Assembly: GCA_025728395.1 (NCBI GenBank)
Contig: JAOBJR010000096.1
Location: 1 to 20,229, forward strand
Source: Candidatus Lightella neohaematopini
GTDB taxonomy: Bacteria > Pseudomonadota > Gammaproteobacteria > Enterobacterales > Enterobacteriaceae
Direction: 5' to 3'
Length of the DNA stretch: 20,229 nucleotides
Part shown: positions 6,888-15,103 of the stretch, piece after piece
How positions within the stretch are numbered: position 1 is the stretch's first letter
Layout: every line of letters begins with the position of its first letter
Made by a program: the position numbers and the translations under genes
The notes under the pieces: generated by a model
Database searches by the model: none
Seen by the model: the letters and a program-made list of their open reading frames with translations, nothing else
What the model was told of the DNA's origin: nothing

Positions 6888-6907
6888 CAATTAATTTACA
6901 ATGTCAA
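6871..6907 (-). promoter_or_regulatory. Possible promoter of the tRNA-Ser/tRNA-Lys/pgsA run
   Basis: On the minus strand a perfect TTGACA (6907-6902) lies 25 bases before a perfect TATAAT (6876-6871), which is too far for a normal promoter. Alternatives are TTGACA with AATACT at 17 bases, or TTGTAA (6901-6896) with the TATAAT at 19 bases. A start near 6864 would leave a leader of about 13 bases before tRNA-Ser. Confidence 0.35.
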
Positions 6908-7003
6908 AAATTATTGTTATAATTACATAAAATTAATATATTTAATCGTTAACTATAATATTTAAGTTAATTTACCAATATTTACCATAAATTAGGAGTT
7001 TTT

Positions 7004-7660
7004 ATGAATCAATTAGTTAAGGATATTTTAATTAATAAACCTATTTTAAATACTAATAAAGTTTTACGCAATACTTATTTTTTATTATTTTTAACATTAG
7101 CATTTTCTGGACTTATAGCTACCATTAGTACAATATATTGTTTACCTAGTCCTGGTTTATTAATTGTGATAGTTGGGTTTTATGGTTTATTGTTTTTGAC
7201 ACAAAAATTATCTAATAGTATTTTTGGTATTTTTTCTACATTTGCTTTAACTGGATTTATGGGTTATACTTTAGGTCCTACTTTAAGTAAAATATTATTT
7301 TCCGGGGCTAATGATATAATAATTTTATCTTTAGTTGGTACTGCGTTAATACTACTATTTTGTTCTCTTTATATTTTTATAACTAAAAAAAATATGTCAT
7401 TTTTATCAAGTATAATAATTAGTGGATTTTTATCATTATTTATATTAATTGTAATAAATAGTTTTTTTAATTTATCTATAGTGTCATTAACAATTAGTAC
7501 TATATTTATTATTTGCTCTTCTGCTTCTATATTGTGGGAAATAAGTAATATTATTTACGGTGGTGAAACTAATTATATTAGAGCAACAATTAGTTTATAT
7601 GTTTCGTTATATAATATATTTGTTAATTTAATAAGTAGTATTAATTTATTACGCAGATAA
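7004..7660 (+). CDS. yccA: BAX inhibitor-1 family inner-membrane protein YccA
   Basis: In E. coli YccA is a multi-span inner-membrane protein that is both a substrate and a modulator of the FtsH protease. The 218 residues (E. coli 219) align from KVLRNTYFLL to the end and show about seven hydrophobic helices. Conserved segments are LPSPGLL, TGFMGYTLGPTLS, KNMSFLSS and the C-terminal GGETNYIRATISLYVSLYNIFVNL. ATG 7004 has a clear AGGAG at 6994-6998, five bases ahead, one of only three strong ribosome sites in the window. tRNA-Ser lies on the other side of the divergent gap, as in E. coli. Retention suggests that membrane protein quality control is kept, but this is inference. Confidence 0.95.
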   Translation: MNQLVKDILINKPILNTNKVLRNTYFLLFLTLAFSGLIATISTIYCLPSPGLLIVIVGFYGLLFLTQKLSNSIFGIFSTFALTGFMGYTLGPTLSKILFSGANDIIILSLVGTALILLFCSLYIFITKKNMSFLSSIIISGFLSLFILIVINSFFNLSIVSLTISTIFIICSSASILWEISNIIYGGETNYIRATISLYVSLYNIFVNLISSINLLRR

Positions 7661-7689
7661 GATTATTATTAATAAATTAAAATTTTAAT

Positions 7690-7706
7690 AAACTTTAAAA
7701 GTTTTT
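7690..7706 (+). terminator. Weak candidate terminator after yccA
   Basis: AAACTT (7690-7695) pairs with AAGTTT (7699-7704) across a 3-base loop and runs into TT. The stem has a single G-C pair, so the signal is weak. Confidence 0.25.
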
Positions 7707-7831
7707 GATAAAAATTAGTAATAGTTTTTTGATTATTTATTAATAGTAATTTATAAGATTAATATTTTATTTTATATTATATTTAATAATTTAAATAATT
7801 TAATATAAGGTATTTTATTTTATATAATTTT

Positions 7832-8353
7832 ATGTTAAGTGAACAAAATTTTTTTTCAAAAAAGGATTTAATAGCATCTGGATATGGTAAATTATTTGGT
7901 ATAGATGGTCCTAAATTACCATCTTTAAATATGTTAATGATAGATAGAATAACAAATATTAATAAAGATTATGGTAATTATAAAAATGGATTTGTAAAAG
8001 CTGAGTTAGATATTAATCCTAATATGTGGTTTTTTTCTTGTCATTTTGTAAATGATCCGGTTATGCCAGGATGTTTAGGTTTGGATGCTATGTGGCAATT
8101 AGTTGGTTTTTATCTTGGTTGGTTAGGTGGTAAAGGTAAAGGTAGAGCGTTAGGAGTAAAAGAGGTAAAATTTTTTGGTCAAGTACTACCAACATCAAAG
8201 CAAATAATTTATTGTGTGCATTTAAGACGTATTATTAATAATACTAAATTAGTAATAGGCATAGCTGATGGTGAATTATTATGCGATAATAAACTAATTT
8301 ACACTGCTAATAATTTAAAAGTTGGATTATTTAAAAAAACTAATATAGTTTAG
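7832..8353 (+). CDS. fabA: 3-hydroxydecanoyl-[ACP] dehydratase/isomerase
   Basis: Dehydrates 3-hydroxydecanoyl-ACP and isomerises the product to cis-3-decenoyl-ACP, the branch point to unsaturated fatty acids. The 173 residues (E. coli 172) align without large gaps. The catalytic pair is His71 (WFFSCHF) and Asp85 (CLGLDAMWQ), and the helix region LVGFYLGWLGGKGKGRALGV is nearly identical to E. coli. The function needs FabB, which is not in this window. ATG 7832 corresponds to the usual N-terminus. An AAGG occurs about 25 bases upstream, too far to serve. Its stop lies 7 bases from the valS stop in convergent orientation. Confidence 0.97.
   Translation: MLSEQNFFSKKDLIASGYGKLFGIDGPKLPSLNMLMIDRITNINKDYGNYKNGFVKAELDINPNMWFFSCHFVNDPVMPGCLGLDAMWQLVGFYLGWLGGKGKGRALGVKEVKFFGQVLPTSKQIIYCVHLRRIINNTKLVIGIADGELLCDNKLIYTANNLKVGLFKKTNIV
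8333..8351 (-). terminator. Weak candidate valS terminator inside the fabA 3' end
   Basis: Read on the minus strand, AAACTA and TAGTTT (8351-8346 and 8342-8337) form a 6-pair stem with a 3-base loop, followed by further T to 8333, the pattern of a small intrinsic terminator. It lies within the last codons of fabA. Confidence 0.3.
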
Positions 8354-8360
8354 AGTTAGT

Positions 8361-11234
8361 TTATTTATTTTGTTTTACATAGTTGGATATTAACATTATT
8401 TGTTTTATTAAAGTTAATTTTATTCCATTATATTTTTTTATTTTATTTTTTACATCGCTTATAATAATTTTAGGTGCATATTTAATAAATTTATTATTGG
8501 ATAATTTTTGATTTAAAATGTACATTTTTTTTTCTATTTTAACTAAATAAGATTTAATTTTGTTTAGTCTAATACATAATACTTTTTTATCTAAATTATT
8601 TAATGGTATAATTAATTTAATATTATTTATCTTTTCAAAAATATGAATATAATTATATTCTTTATTGTCTTTCAATATAGTAATTGAATCTAATTTAACT
8701 ATATTTTTAATAAATTTACTATTGTTTAGTATTATTAATTCTTCTTCGGCAGAAACATTACTAAAAATAATTTTTATTAATATATTATTATTTATATTTA
8801 TTTCTGATCTCATTTTCCTAATAGTATAAATAATATTTTTTATTAAATTAATACTATTAATTATATTTATGTTATCAACATTTTTATTATATACTTTATA
8901 ATTTGGAAATGGTTGTAATATAATAGATTTATCATTATTAAATTTTTTATTAATATATTGCCATATGTGTTCTGTAATAAATGGAATAATTGGATGAGTT
9001 AATAGTAATATTTGTTTTAAAACTAATAGCAGAGTATTTTTAGTATATTTAATCTCTAATAATGAACCATATTTAATATTAATTTTTGCTAATTCAACGT
9101 ACCAATCACAGAATTGATGCCATATGAATGTATATAATTCATTAACAGCTAAATCAAAACGATAATTATCTAATGCAAATTTAAAATTCTTTATTGTCTT
9201 ATTCAATTCTATTAATATCCATTTATCTATTAAAGATAGAGAAGATAATTTATAATCACAAAAATTTTCACTATTTAGTAATACAAATCTACTAACTTGC
9301 CATAATTTATTACAAAAATTGTAATAACTAGATACTTGATCAATATTATAATTAATATTTTTATGTGATGAAGACATAGCTGTCAAAGCAAAGCGTAAAG
9401 CATCAGCACCGTACGCATTAATTCCATCAGGAAATTTATTTTTGATGTATTTTATAATATTTTTAATTGTGGTAAAACCAGTTACTTGTTTAACACGTTC
9501 ATAAATTAAATCATTTAATGATATACCATCTATTATATTTACAGGATCAATAATATTTCCTTTAGATTTTGACATTTTTTGTCCAAGTTCATCACATACT
9601 AATCCAGTAATATATACTGTTTTAAATGGTATATTAATTGTATTATTATGATTTTTAACTAAGTAAGATGTTAACATAATCATTCTAGCAATCCAAAAAA
9701 ATATTATATCAAAACCACTTATTACTAAATTAGTTGGATGAAACATTTTTAATAAAATAGTATTTTTAGGCCATCCTAATGACGCAAAAGTCCATAATGA
9801 AGAAGAAAACCATGTATCTAATACATCATCGTCTTGATATAACATGATACTTTTATCTATATTATATAATAATCTTATTTCTTGTTCATTATTACCAACA
9901 TATATATTATTTTTAATATCATACCAAGCTGGAATACGATGTCCCCACCATATTTGTCTTGAAATGCACCAATCTTGTATATTTTTCATCCAGTCAAAAT
10001 ATAAATTTTCATAATGTTTTGGAATAAATTTAATATATCCATCTTTAACAAGATTAATGGCTAATTCTGATAATTTACTAGTACGCATATACCATTGACT
10101 AGTTAGTAGTGGTTCAATAATTTCATTATTACGATTATTATAAGAAATAATTAATTTATGTAATTTAATATCATCTATTAGATTTAGATCTTTTAATTTA
10201 TTTATAATAACATTACGAGCTTTAAATCTATCTAGTCCTTGTAAATAATAAGGTATATTATAAATATTTTTGTTATCTATTACACCATGTTTATTAAATA
10301 TTTCAGGTTTATTCAATATAGTACCATTTTTTGAAAATATATTAACTATTAATAAATTATGTTTTTTCCCGATATTATAATCATTAAAGTCATGTGCTGG
10401 AGTAATTTTTACACACCCAGTACCTTTCTTAATATCTACATATTTGTCTGCTATAATTGGTAATTGTTTATTTAATATTGGTAATATAACATATTTACCA
10501 ATTAAGTTTTGATAACGATTATCATAAGGATTAACAGCAATCGCAACATCACCTAACATTGTTTCTGGACGTGTAGTTGCTACAACCAAATAATTTAAAT
10601 TATTTATGGTGAGTTGATTATTAGCTAGTGGATATCTTAAATACCACATATTACTAATATGTTCTCGATTAACTACTTCTAAATCAGAAATAGCAGTTTT
10701 TAATTTAAAATCCCAATTTACTAATTTTTTACCTTTATATATTAAATTATCATTATACAATTTTATAAATGCTGATTTTACCGAAAACGACATACTATGA
10801 TCTAAAGTAAATCGATTATTATCCCAATATACAGAGTTACCTAATCTTTTAATTTGATAATTAATGTAGTTATTATATTCATCCTTTATTTTCCATATTT
10901 CTTTAATAAAATCCTCACGGCTATAATTTGTTCTGATTTTATTATATTTAGTTTTTAGTATTTTCTCAGCCGTAATTTGCATAGCAATACCAGCATGATC
11001 AGTACCCATTTGCCACAAGGTATTTTTTCCTTGCATCTTATTATACCTAATTAGTATATCCATTAAAGTATACTGATAAGCATGACCAATATGTAATTTA
11101 CCTGTAATATTAGGAGGAGGTATAACAATACAATAATTTTTTTTATTATTTTTAGTTGGTTGAAATAGATTATTTTTCTCCCAATATCTATATATTGATT
11201 GTTCTATATCTTTTGGATTATAATAATTATTCAT
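8361..11234 (-). CDS. valS: Valyl-tRNA synthetase
   Basis: Class Ia synthetase charging tRNA-Val, with an editing domain that removes misactivated threonine. The 957 residues match E. coli (951). The catalytic HIGH motif is His48-Ile-Gly-His51 after PPPNITGKL, the editing (CP1) domain contains TTRPET (220-225) and ITPAHDFNDY (277-286), and the KMSKS loop is at 553-557 (GQKMSKSKGN). An anticodon-binding region follows (WHQFCDWYVE), and the C-terminal 60-70 residues are Lys/Leu-rich and coiled-coil-like, as in this family. ATG 11234 matches the family N-terminus; no Shine-Dalgarno sequence. In E. coli holC and pepA separate valS from the divergent lptFG; both are lost here. Confidence 0.98.
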   Translation of the reverse strand: MNNYYNPKDIEQSIYRYWEKNNLFQPTKNNKKNYCIVIPPPNITGKLHIGHAYQYTLMDILIRYNKMQGKNTLWQMGTDHAGIAMQITAEKILKTKYNKIRTNYSREDFIKEIWKIKDEYNNYINYQIKRLGNSVYWDNNRFTLDHSMSFSVKSAFIKLYNDNLIYKGKKLVNWDFKLKTAISDLEVVNREHISNMWYLRYPLANNQLTINNLNYLVVATTRPETMLGDVAIAVNPYDNRYQNLIGKYVILPILNKQLPIIADKYVDIKKGTGCVKITPAHDFNDYNIGKKHNLLIVNIFSKNGTILNKPEIFNKHGVIDNKNIYNIPYYLQGLDRFKARNVIINKLKDLNLIDDIKLHKLIISYNNRNNEIIEPLLTSQWYMRTSKLSELAINLVKDGYIKFIPKHYENLYFDWMKNIQDWCISRQIWWGHRIPAWYDIKNNIYVGNNEQEIRLLYNIDKSIMLYQDDDVLDTWFSSSLWTFASLGWPKNTILLKMFHPTNLVISGFDIIFFWIARMIMLTSYLVKNHNNTINIPFKTVYITGLVCDELGQKMSKSKGNIIDPVNIIDGISLNDLIYERVKQVTGFTTIKNIIKYIKNKFPDGINAYGADALRFALTAMSSSHKNINYNIDQVSSYYNFCNKLWQVSRFVLLNSENFCDYKLSSLSLIDKWILIELNKTIKNFKFALDNYRFDLAVNELYTFIWHQFCDWYVELAKINIKYGSLLEIKYTKNTLLLVLKQILLLTHPIIPFITEHIWQYINKKFNNDKSIILQPFPNYKVYNKNVDNINIINSINLIKNIIYTIRKMRSEININNNILIKIIFSNVSAEEELIILNNSKFIKNIVKLDSITILKDNKEYNYIHIFEKINNIKLIIPLNNLDKKVLCIRLNKIKSYLVKIEKKMYILNQKLSNNKFIKYAPKIIISDVKNKIKKYNGIKLTLIKQIMLISNYVKQNK

Positions 11235-11273
11235 TAATTAATGTCCATAATTGTTAATATTTATTATCTGTCT

Positions 11274-11303
11274 ATTATACTAAATTTTGTCGTATAAAAC
11301 TAA
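11274..11303 (-). promoter_or_regulatory. Candidate valS promoter
   Basis: A perfect TATAAT on the minus strand (11279-11274) is preceded after 18 bases by TTAGTT (11303-11298), a poor -35. The expected start is about 33 bases before the valS ATG. Confidence 0.25.
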
Positions 11304-11389
11304 AATATTTAAATCATAAATAAGTATATCTAAAAATTATTAAATCTAATTGATAAAATAATTTTAAATTACATTGTGTATATATAATC

Positions 11390-12409
11390 ATGATTATTAT
11401 TAAATATATTTTTAATAAGATATGTAAAATTCAAATTATTATTACATTAATTTTAGTATTAGTATTTCTTTGTAATAAAGCAATGAGAATAATAAAATTA
11501 ATTACTATTGGACATCTTACTAAAGATTTAGCTATTATCTTAATAATTTTAAAAATTCCTGAAATAATACAAATTGTAGTGCCTATAAGTATTATAATAA
11601 GTGTATTTATTACTATACAATATATATATAATAGTAACGAGTTATTAGCTATATATAGCTGTGGGTATAATAATAGCATAATATATTTAACACTATTAAT
11701 TATAAGTATTTTTGTTATGTTTTTTACTGTTATTAACAGTATGTGGATTGTACCAATATCTAATAGATATTATTGTCAATTATTGTTTAATAATAAACAA
11801 AATAATATTAATCAATTAGTATTAAGTAATTTACCTATTAATATTAATAATAATGGTATTATTTTTAATAAAAAAGTAAATAATATTTTTTTAGTAAAAA
11901 TTAAAAAGAATAAATATTACTTAATCAGTACTGGTAATATTTATAGTTTTATTTGTCATAAAAAATATAAATTAATTATACTATTTAATGGTAATAATTA
12001 TTATTATAATTTATTAAATCAAAAATTAGTAATAACAAAATTTAAAAAATATTATTTATTTTTTTACATTAAAAATAAAAAATATAATTTATTATCTAAT
12101 CAATTAGATTTAAATCAATTAATATCTAATACTAATAATCAAAATATAAATGAACTACACTGGAGATATAATCTAATACTATCTATACCATTATTTTATC
12201 TACTATCTATAATTATTCTGATTAGTAATATTAAAAAAATATTAGGTATTTTATTTATAATAATACTGTATACATTTTTTTTTATTATACAATACTTACT
12301 ACGTATTAATATAACTAGTTATTCACATTTATTGATGTGGTTAGTTTACTTATTTTATTTAATTACTACAATATTAATTGAATTTTTAACTAAAAAATTA
12401 TTATTATGA
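11390..12409 (+). CDS. lptF: LPS export permease LptF
   Basis: With LptG it forms the membrane part of the LptB2FG ABC transporter that extracts LPS from the inner membrane. The 339 residues (E. coli 366) show the family layout: three N-terminal helices (start MIIIKY against E. coli MIIIRY, then IPEIIQIVVPISIII), a periplasmic beta-jellyroll (about 125-255, shortened and Asn/Lys-rich) and three C-terminal helices after WRYNLILSIPL. In my gap-free alignment of the jellyroll strand ending in ITKFKKY, Asn203 falls where E. coli has Arg212. ATG 11390 is fixed by the N-terminal match. lptG overlaps by four bases (ATGA). Confidence 0.94.
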   Translation: MIIIKYIFNKICKIQIIITLILVLVFLCNKAMRIIKLITIGHLTKDLAIILIILKIPEIIQIVVPISIIISVFITIQYIYNSNELLAIYSCGYNNSIIYLTLLIISIFVMFFTVINSMWIVPISNRYYCQLLFNNKQNNINQLVLSNLPININNNGIIFNKKVNNIFLVKIKKNKYYLISTGNIYSFICHKKYKLIILFNGNNYYYNLLNQKLVITKFKKYYLFFYIKNKKYNLLSNQLDLNQLISNTNNQNINELHWRYNLILSIPLFYLLSIIILISNIKKILGILFIIILYTFFFIIQYLLRINITSYSHLLMWLVYLFYLITTILIEFLTKKLLL

Positions 12410-13473
12410 TAAATAAAATTAATAAGTATACCAAACTATTATTTGGTATATTAAATTTGTATATTTTAAAAAATATTTTTATTTATACTATACAAATTTC
12501 ATGTATCATAAGTGTATTATCTTGTATTAATAAATTGATTGAAATATCAAACAAAACATACAACTATTCAACAACTCATATTGTATTAATAATTTTATTT
12601 AATATTATTAAAGATATAGAATTATTTTTACCAATAATAATTTCTTTATCTGTATTATGCAGCATTATTTCATTAATAACAAAAAACGAATTAATAATAA
12701 TTTTAACACTAAAAAAAAATTTTTATCAAATTATAATATTACTAATTAAAATTAGTATTATTACTTCAATATTTTTTCTGTTAATTTTAGAAATTACTTT
12801 ATCTTTTAATTATCTTCTATTTAATTTTGATACGAAAAAAAATACTAATAATTTTAGTATTTATATTAAAAATAGTAAAAAATTTATTTTAATAGACAAT
12901 ATTTATAATAATAAGATATTTAATATAAATATATTTTATATTACAAATAATAACAAATTATATGATATATATCATGCAAGAATAGCAAAATTTATTAAAA
13001 ATTACTGGATATTATATGATGTAAACCACTTAAAATTAACAAAATCTATATCAAATAATTATATACCAATTTGTATATGGCATACTAATCTAACTCCATA
13101 TGAATTACATATTTTTGCTACAACTCCAGAATTATTATCTATTAAACAATTATATTATCAAATTAATTTTTTAAAAAAAAATAATATGGAATATTATTAT
13201 TATCAGTTATACATGTGGAATAAATTATTATTACCTATTAATATTACTATTATTATATTTTTTACAACTTCAATAAGTTTTCGTAAATTAAATATATTTT
13301 CTATAAAAAATATAATAATAAATAGCCTAATAATAAATTTTTTATTTTATATTATACATCAATTTATACTATATATAAGTTTTATTATACATGGAATACT
13401 ATCAATAATAATAATTTCACATTTAATATTATTAATATACTGTATAAAAATAAACAAAGTATGTTATAATTAA
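12406..13473 (+). CDS. lptG: LPS export permease LptG
   Basis: Partner of LptF in the LPS-extracting ABC transporter; the two permeases bind an LptB dimer. The 355 residues (E. coli 360) have the same architecture of three helices, periplasmic jellyroll and three helices. LFNIIKDIELFLPIIISLSVLCSI matches the second and third helices, and the IPICIWHTNLTPYELHIFATTPELLSI region resembles the conserved stretch before the C-terminal helices. Sequence identity is lower than for most genes here and residues are dominated by Ile, Asn and Lys. It is translationally coupled to lptF through an ATGA overlap. tRNA-Leu(CAA) begins 13 bases after its stop and may share the transcript. Confidence 0.93.
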   Translation: MINKINKYTKLLFGILNLYILKNIFIYTIQISCIISVLSCINKLIEISNKTYNYSTTHIVLIILFNIIKDIELFLPIIISLSVLCSIISLITKNELIIILTLKKNFYQIIILLIKISIITSIFFLLILEITLSFNYLLFNFDTKKNTNNFSIYIKNSKKFILIDNIYNNKIFNINIFYITNNNKLYDIYHARIAKFIKNYWILYDVNHLKLTKSISNNYIPICIWHTNLTPYELHIFATTPELLSIKQLYYQINFLKKNNMEYYYYQLYMWNKLLLPINITIIIFFTTSISFRKLNIFSIKNIIINSLIINFLFYIIHQFILYISFIIHGILSIIIISHLILLIYCIKINKVCYN

Positions 13474-13486
13474 TTTATACTTTAAA

Positions 13487-13568
13487 ACCGAAGTGGCGAA
13501 ATTGGTAAACGCAGTTAACTCAAAATTAACCGTCTTATGACTTATCGGTTCAAATCCGATCTTCGGTA
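13487..13568 (+). tRNA. leuX: tRNA-Leu (CAA)
   Basis: Plus-strand class II tRNA with acceptor ACCGAAG/CTTCGGT, anticodon loop CTCAAAA (anticodon CAA), T arm ATCGG/CCGAT and discriminator A73. It matches E. coli leuX apart from A1-U72 where E. coli has G1-C72. No CCA is encoded. Confidence 0.95.
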
Positions 13569-13577
13569 ATTTATATG

Positions 13578-13796
13578 TTACCGATTACGGAATATTATTC
13601 TACCCTTATTTATATCATAAGGAGTTAATTCGACAATAACTTTGTCCCCAGTAAGAATTCTAATATAATTTTTACGCATTTTACCAGAAATATGAGCAAT
13701 AACTATGTGGTTATTATCTAATTTAACTCTAAACATAGTATTTGGTAGTGTATCTAGTACAGTTCCCCACATTTCAATATTATTTTTTTTATTCAT
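13578..13796 (-). CDS. infA: Translation initiation factor IF-1
   Basis: Binds the A site of the 30S subunit during initiation. With the start at ATG 13796 the product has 72 residues, the E. coli length, and begins MNKKNNIEM against E. coli MAKEDNIEM. An upstream in-frame TTG at 13808 would add four residues and overlap trxB; it is not needed. The OB-fold sequence is very conserved (GTVLDTLPNTMFRVKL, AHISGKMRKNYIRILTGD, ELTPYDINKGRI), with Trp where E. coli has Gln after NIEM. It follows trxB by five bases; in E. coli aat, cydC and cydD lie between. Its stop lies 9 bases from the convergent tRNA-Leu. Confidence 0.97.
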   Translation of the reverse strand: MNKKNNIEMWGTVLDTLPNTMFRVKLDNNHIVIAHISGKMRKNYIRILTGDKVIVELTPYDINKGRIIFRNR

Positions 13797-13801
13797 AATT
13801 A

Positions 13802-14746
13802 TTAACAATTATTTAAGTAATCTATTACATCTAGTGCAGCTATACAACCACTACCAGCTGCTACTATAGCTTGTCGATAATTACCATAAACTATATCACC
13901 AGCTGCAAAAATACCAGGTATAGAAGTTGAAGTTTTGTAACTTTTATTAAAGTTTGTTTGTATATAATTATTTTTTAATATTAGTTGATTATCAAATATA
14001 TTTGTATTTGCAATATGACCTATTGCTAAAAATAAACCATTAATATCAATATTTATAATATTTTGATTTAATGTATTTTTAATTTTAATACTAGTTAAAA
14101 CATAATTATTACCTAATATTTCCTGAATAATACTATTTTTATACAATACTACTTTATTATTTTTGGCTAAACACATAATTTTATCTATTATTATAGGTTC
14201 CGCATTAAATTTATTTTTCCTATGTATAATGTATATTTTTTTTACGATATTTGATAAATACAGAGCTTCTTCTAATGCAGTGTTACCACCCCCAACAATA
14301 GCTACTATCTTGTTTTTATAAAAATTACCATCACATAATGCGCAAGTGGATATACCCTTATTTTCGTAAGTTTTTTCTGATAATAAACCTAAGCGACGAG
14401 AATATGTCCCAATAGCAATAATTATTACATCACACTTATAAATATAATTATTACTATATAAAATAAAAGGATTAGTACTAAAATTAGTTTTTATAATACT
14501 GTCATTAATAATATCTATTTTATACTGCTTAATTTGTTTAAATAATTTGTTCATTAAATCGTAGCCAGATATATTATATTCTCCAGGCCAATTTTCTATA
14601 TTGACAGTATTAATTAATTGTCCACCAATATTATTACCAGTAATTAATAATGGTTTTAAATTAGCACGGGCTGTATACATAGCAGCAGTATAACCAGCTG
14701 GACCAGAACCTAATATGATTAGTTTATTATATTTATACTTGTACAT
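13802..14746 (-). CDS. trxB: Thioredoxin reductase
   Basis: FAD/NADPH enzyme that reduces thioredoxin, supplying electrons to peroxiredoxin and ribonucleotide reductase. The 314 residues (E. coli 321) show the FAD motif GSGPAGYTAAMYTARANL (13-30), the redox pair Cys135-Ala-Leu-Cys138-Asp (E. coli CATCD), the NADPH motif GGGNTALEEALYLSN and the C-terminal FAD block IPGIFAAGDIVYGNYRQAIVAAGSGCIAA (written in part here as GIFAAGD and YRQAIVAAGSG). ATG 14746 fits; no Shine-Dalgarno sequence is visible. It lies downstream of rpoZ across a 165-base gap, so it may have its own promoter. Confidence 0.97.
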   Translation of the reverse strand: MYKYKYNKLIILGSGPAGYTAAMYTARANLKPLLITGNNIGGQLINTVNIENWPGEYNISGYDLMNKLFKQIKQYKIDIINDSIIKTNFSTNPFILYSNNYIYKCDVIIIAIGTYSRRLGLLSEKTYENKGISTCALCDGNFYKNKIVAIVGGGNTALEEALYLSNIVKKIYIIHRKNKFNAEPIIIDKIMCLAKNNKVVLYKNSIIQEILGNNYVLTSIKIKNTLNQNIINIDINGLFLAIGHIANTNIFDNQLILKNNYIQTNFNKSYKTSTSIPGIFAAGDIVYGNYRQAIVAAGSGCIAALDVIDYLNNC

Positions 14747-14779
14747 AAAATTTTTTAGATAATTAATAATCTATTGTTA

Positions 14780-14809
14780 ATTATATATTTTATTTAAAAT
14801 TTATGATAA
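14780..14809 (-). promoter_or_regulatory. Candidate trxB promoter
   Basis: On the minus strand TTATCA (14809-14804) and a perfect TATAAT (14785-14780) are 18 bases apart, putting the start about 27 bases before the trxB ATG. Confidence 0.35.
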
Positions 14810-14911
14810 ATTTTATAATTAATAAATAATCAATTGATAACAAACTATTTATTTTTAATTAATTAAAAGTAAAAATCTTATTAAGTATCAAAATAATACC
14901 ATAATTATTTA

Positions 14912-15103
14912 TTAATCATAAATTGAGTAATTTTTTTCAATATCTTTAAGAGCAGTAACTGTACATTTGTCATTAATTGTATTATTTAATATAGACATTC
15001 TTTCACTATTTTGTATATTTCTTGCTTTATTTGCAGCAACTAAAATTAAATCAAATACATTACCTACTTTTTCTACTGCTTTTTGTACAGTTATTCTTGC
15101 CAT
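14912..15103 (-). CDS. rpoZ: RNA polymerase omega subunit (shortened)
   Basis: Omega helps RNA polymerase assembly by clamping the beta' subunit. The 63 residues keep the core MARITVQKAVEKVGNVFDLI, then LVAANKARNIQ and NDKCTVTALKDIE, but the protein stops where E. coli omega (91 residues) continues with a charged C-terminal tail. ATG 15103 has an AGGAG at 15109-15113, five bases ahead, so the start is firm. This start and its ribosome site lie inside the 3' end of gmk, which reads a different frame for 44 bases. In E. coli spoT follows; here there is none. Confidence 0.95.
   Translation of the reverse strand: MARITVQKAVEKVGNVFDLILVAANKARNIQNSERMSILNNTINDKCTVTALKDIEKNYSIYD

Noticed and set aside
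6678..6890. Open frame of 70 codons on the minus strand over the tRNA genes
   Set aside because: It is a translation of tRNA-Ser and tRNA-Lys; phrases such as SLAQLVEQLT and VGSNPTRP are well-known artefacts of reading tRNA genes as protein.
11383..11388. TATAAT as a promoter for lptF
   Set aside because: It lies one base before the ATG, so transcription would start inside the gene, and the MIIIKY start is firmly supported by homology.
11431..11679. 82-codon minus-strand frame within lptF
   Set aside because: Antisense shadow of the lptF membrane segments; hydrophobic, low-complexity and without homology that I recognise.
13797..13808. Four-residue extension of infA from a TTG
   Set aside because: ATG 13796 gives the usual 72-residue IF-1 with the family N-terminus and avoids overlap with trxB.
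14853..14868. Perfect 16-base palindrome TTTTAATTAATTAAAA between rpoZ and trxB
   Set aside because: Made only of A and T with no loop and no following T run; readily expected by chance at this composition.
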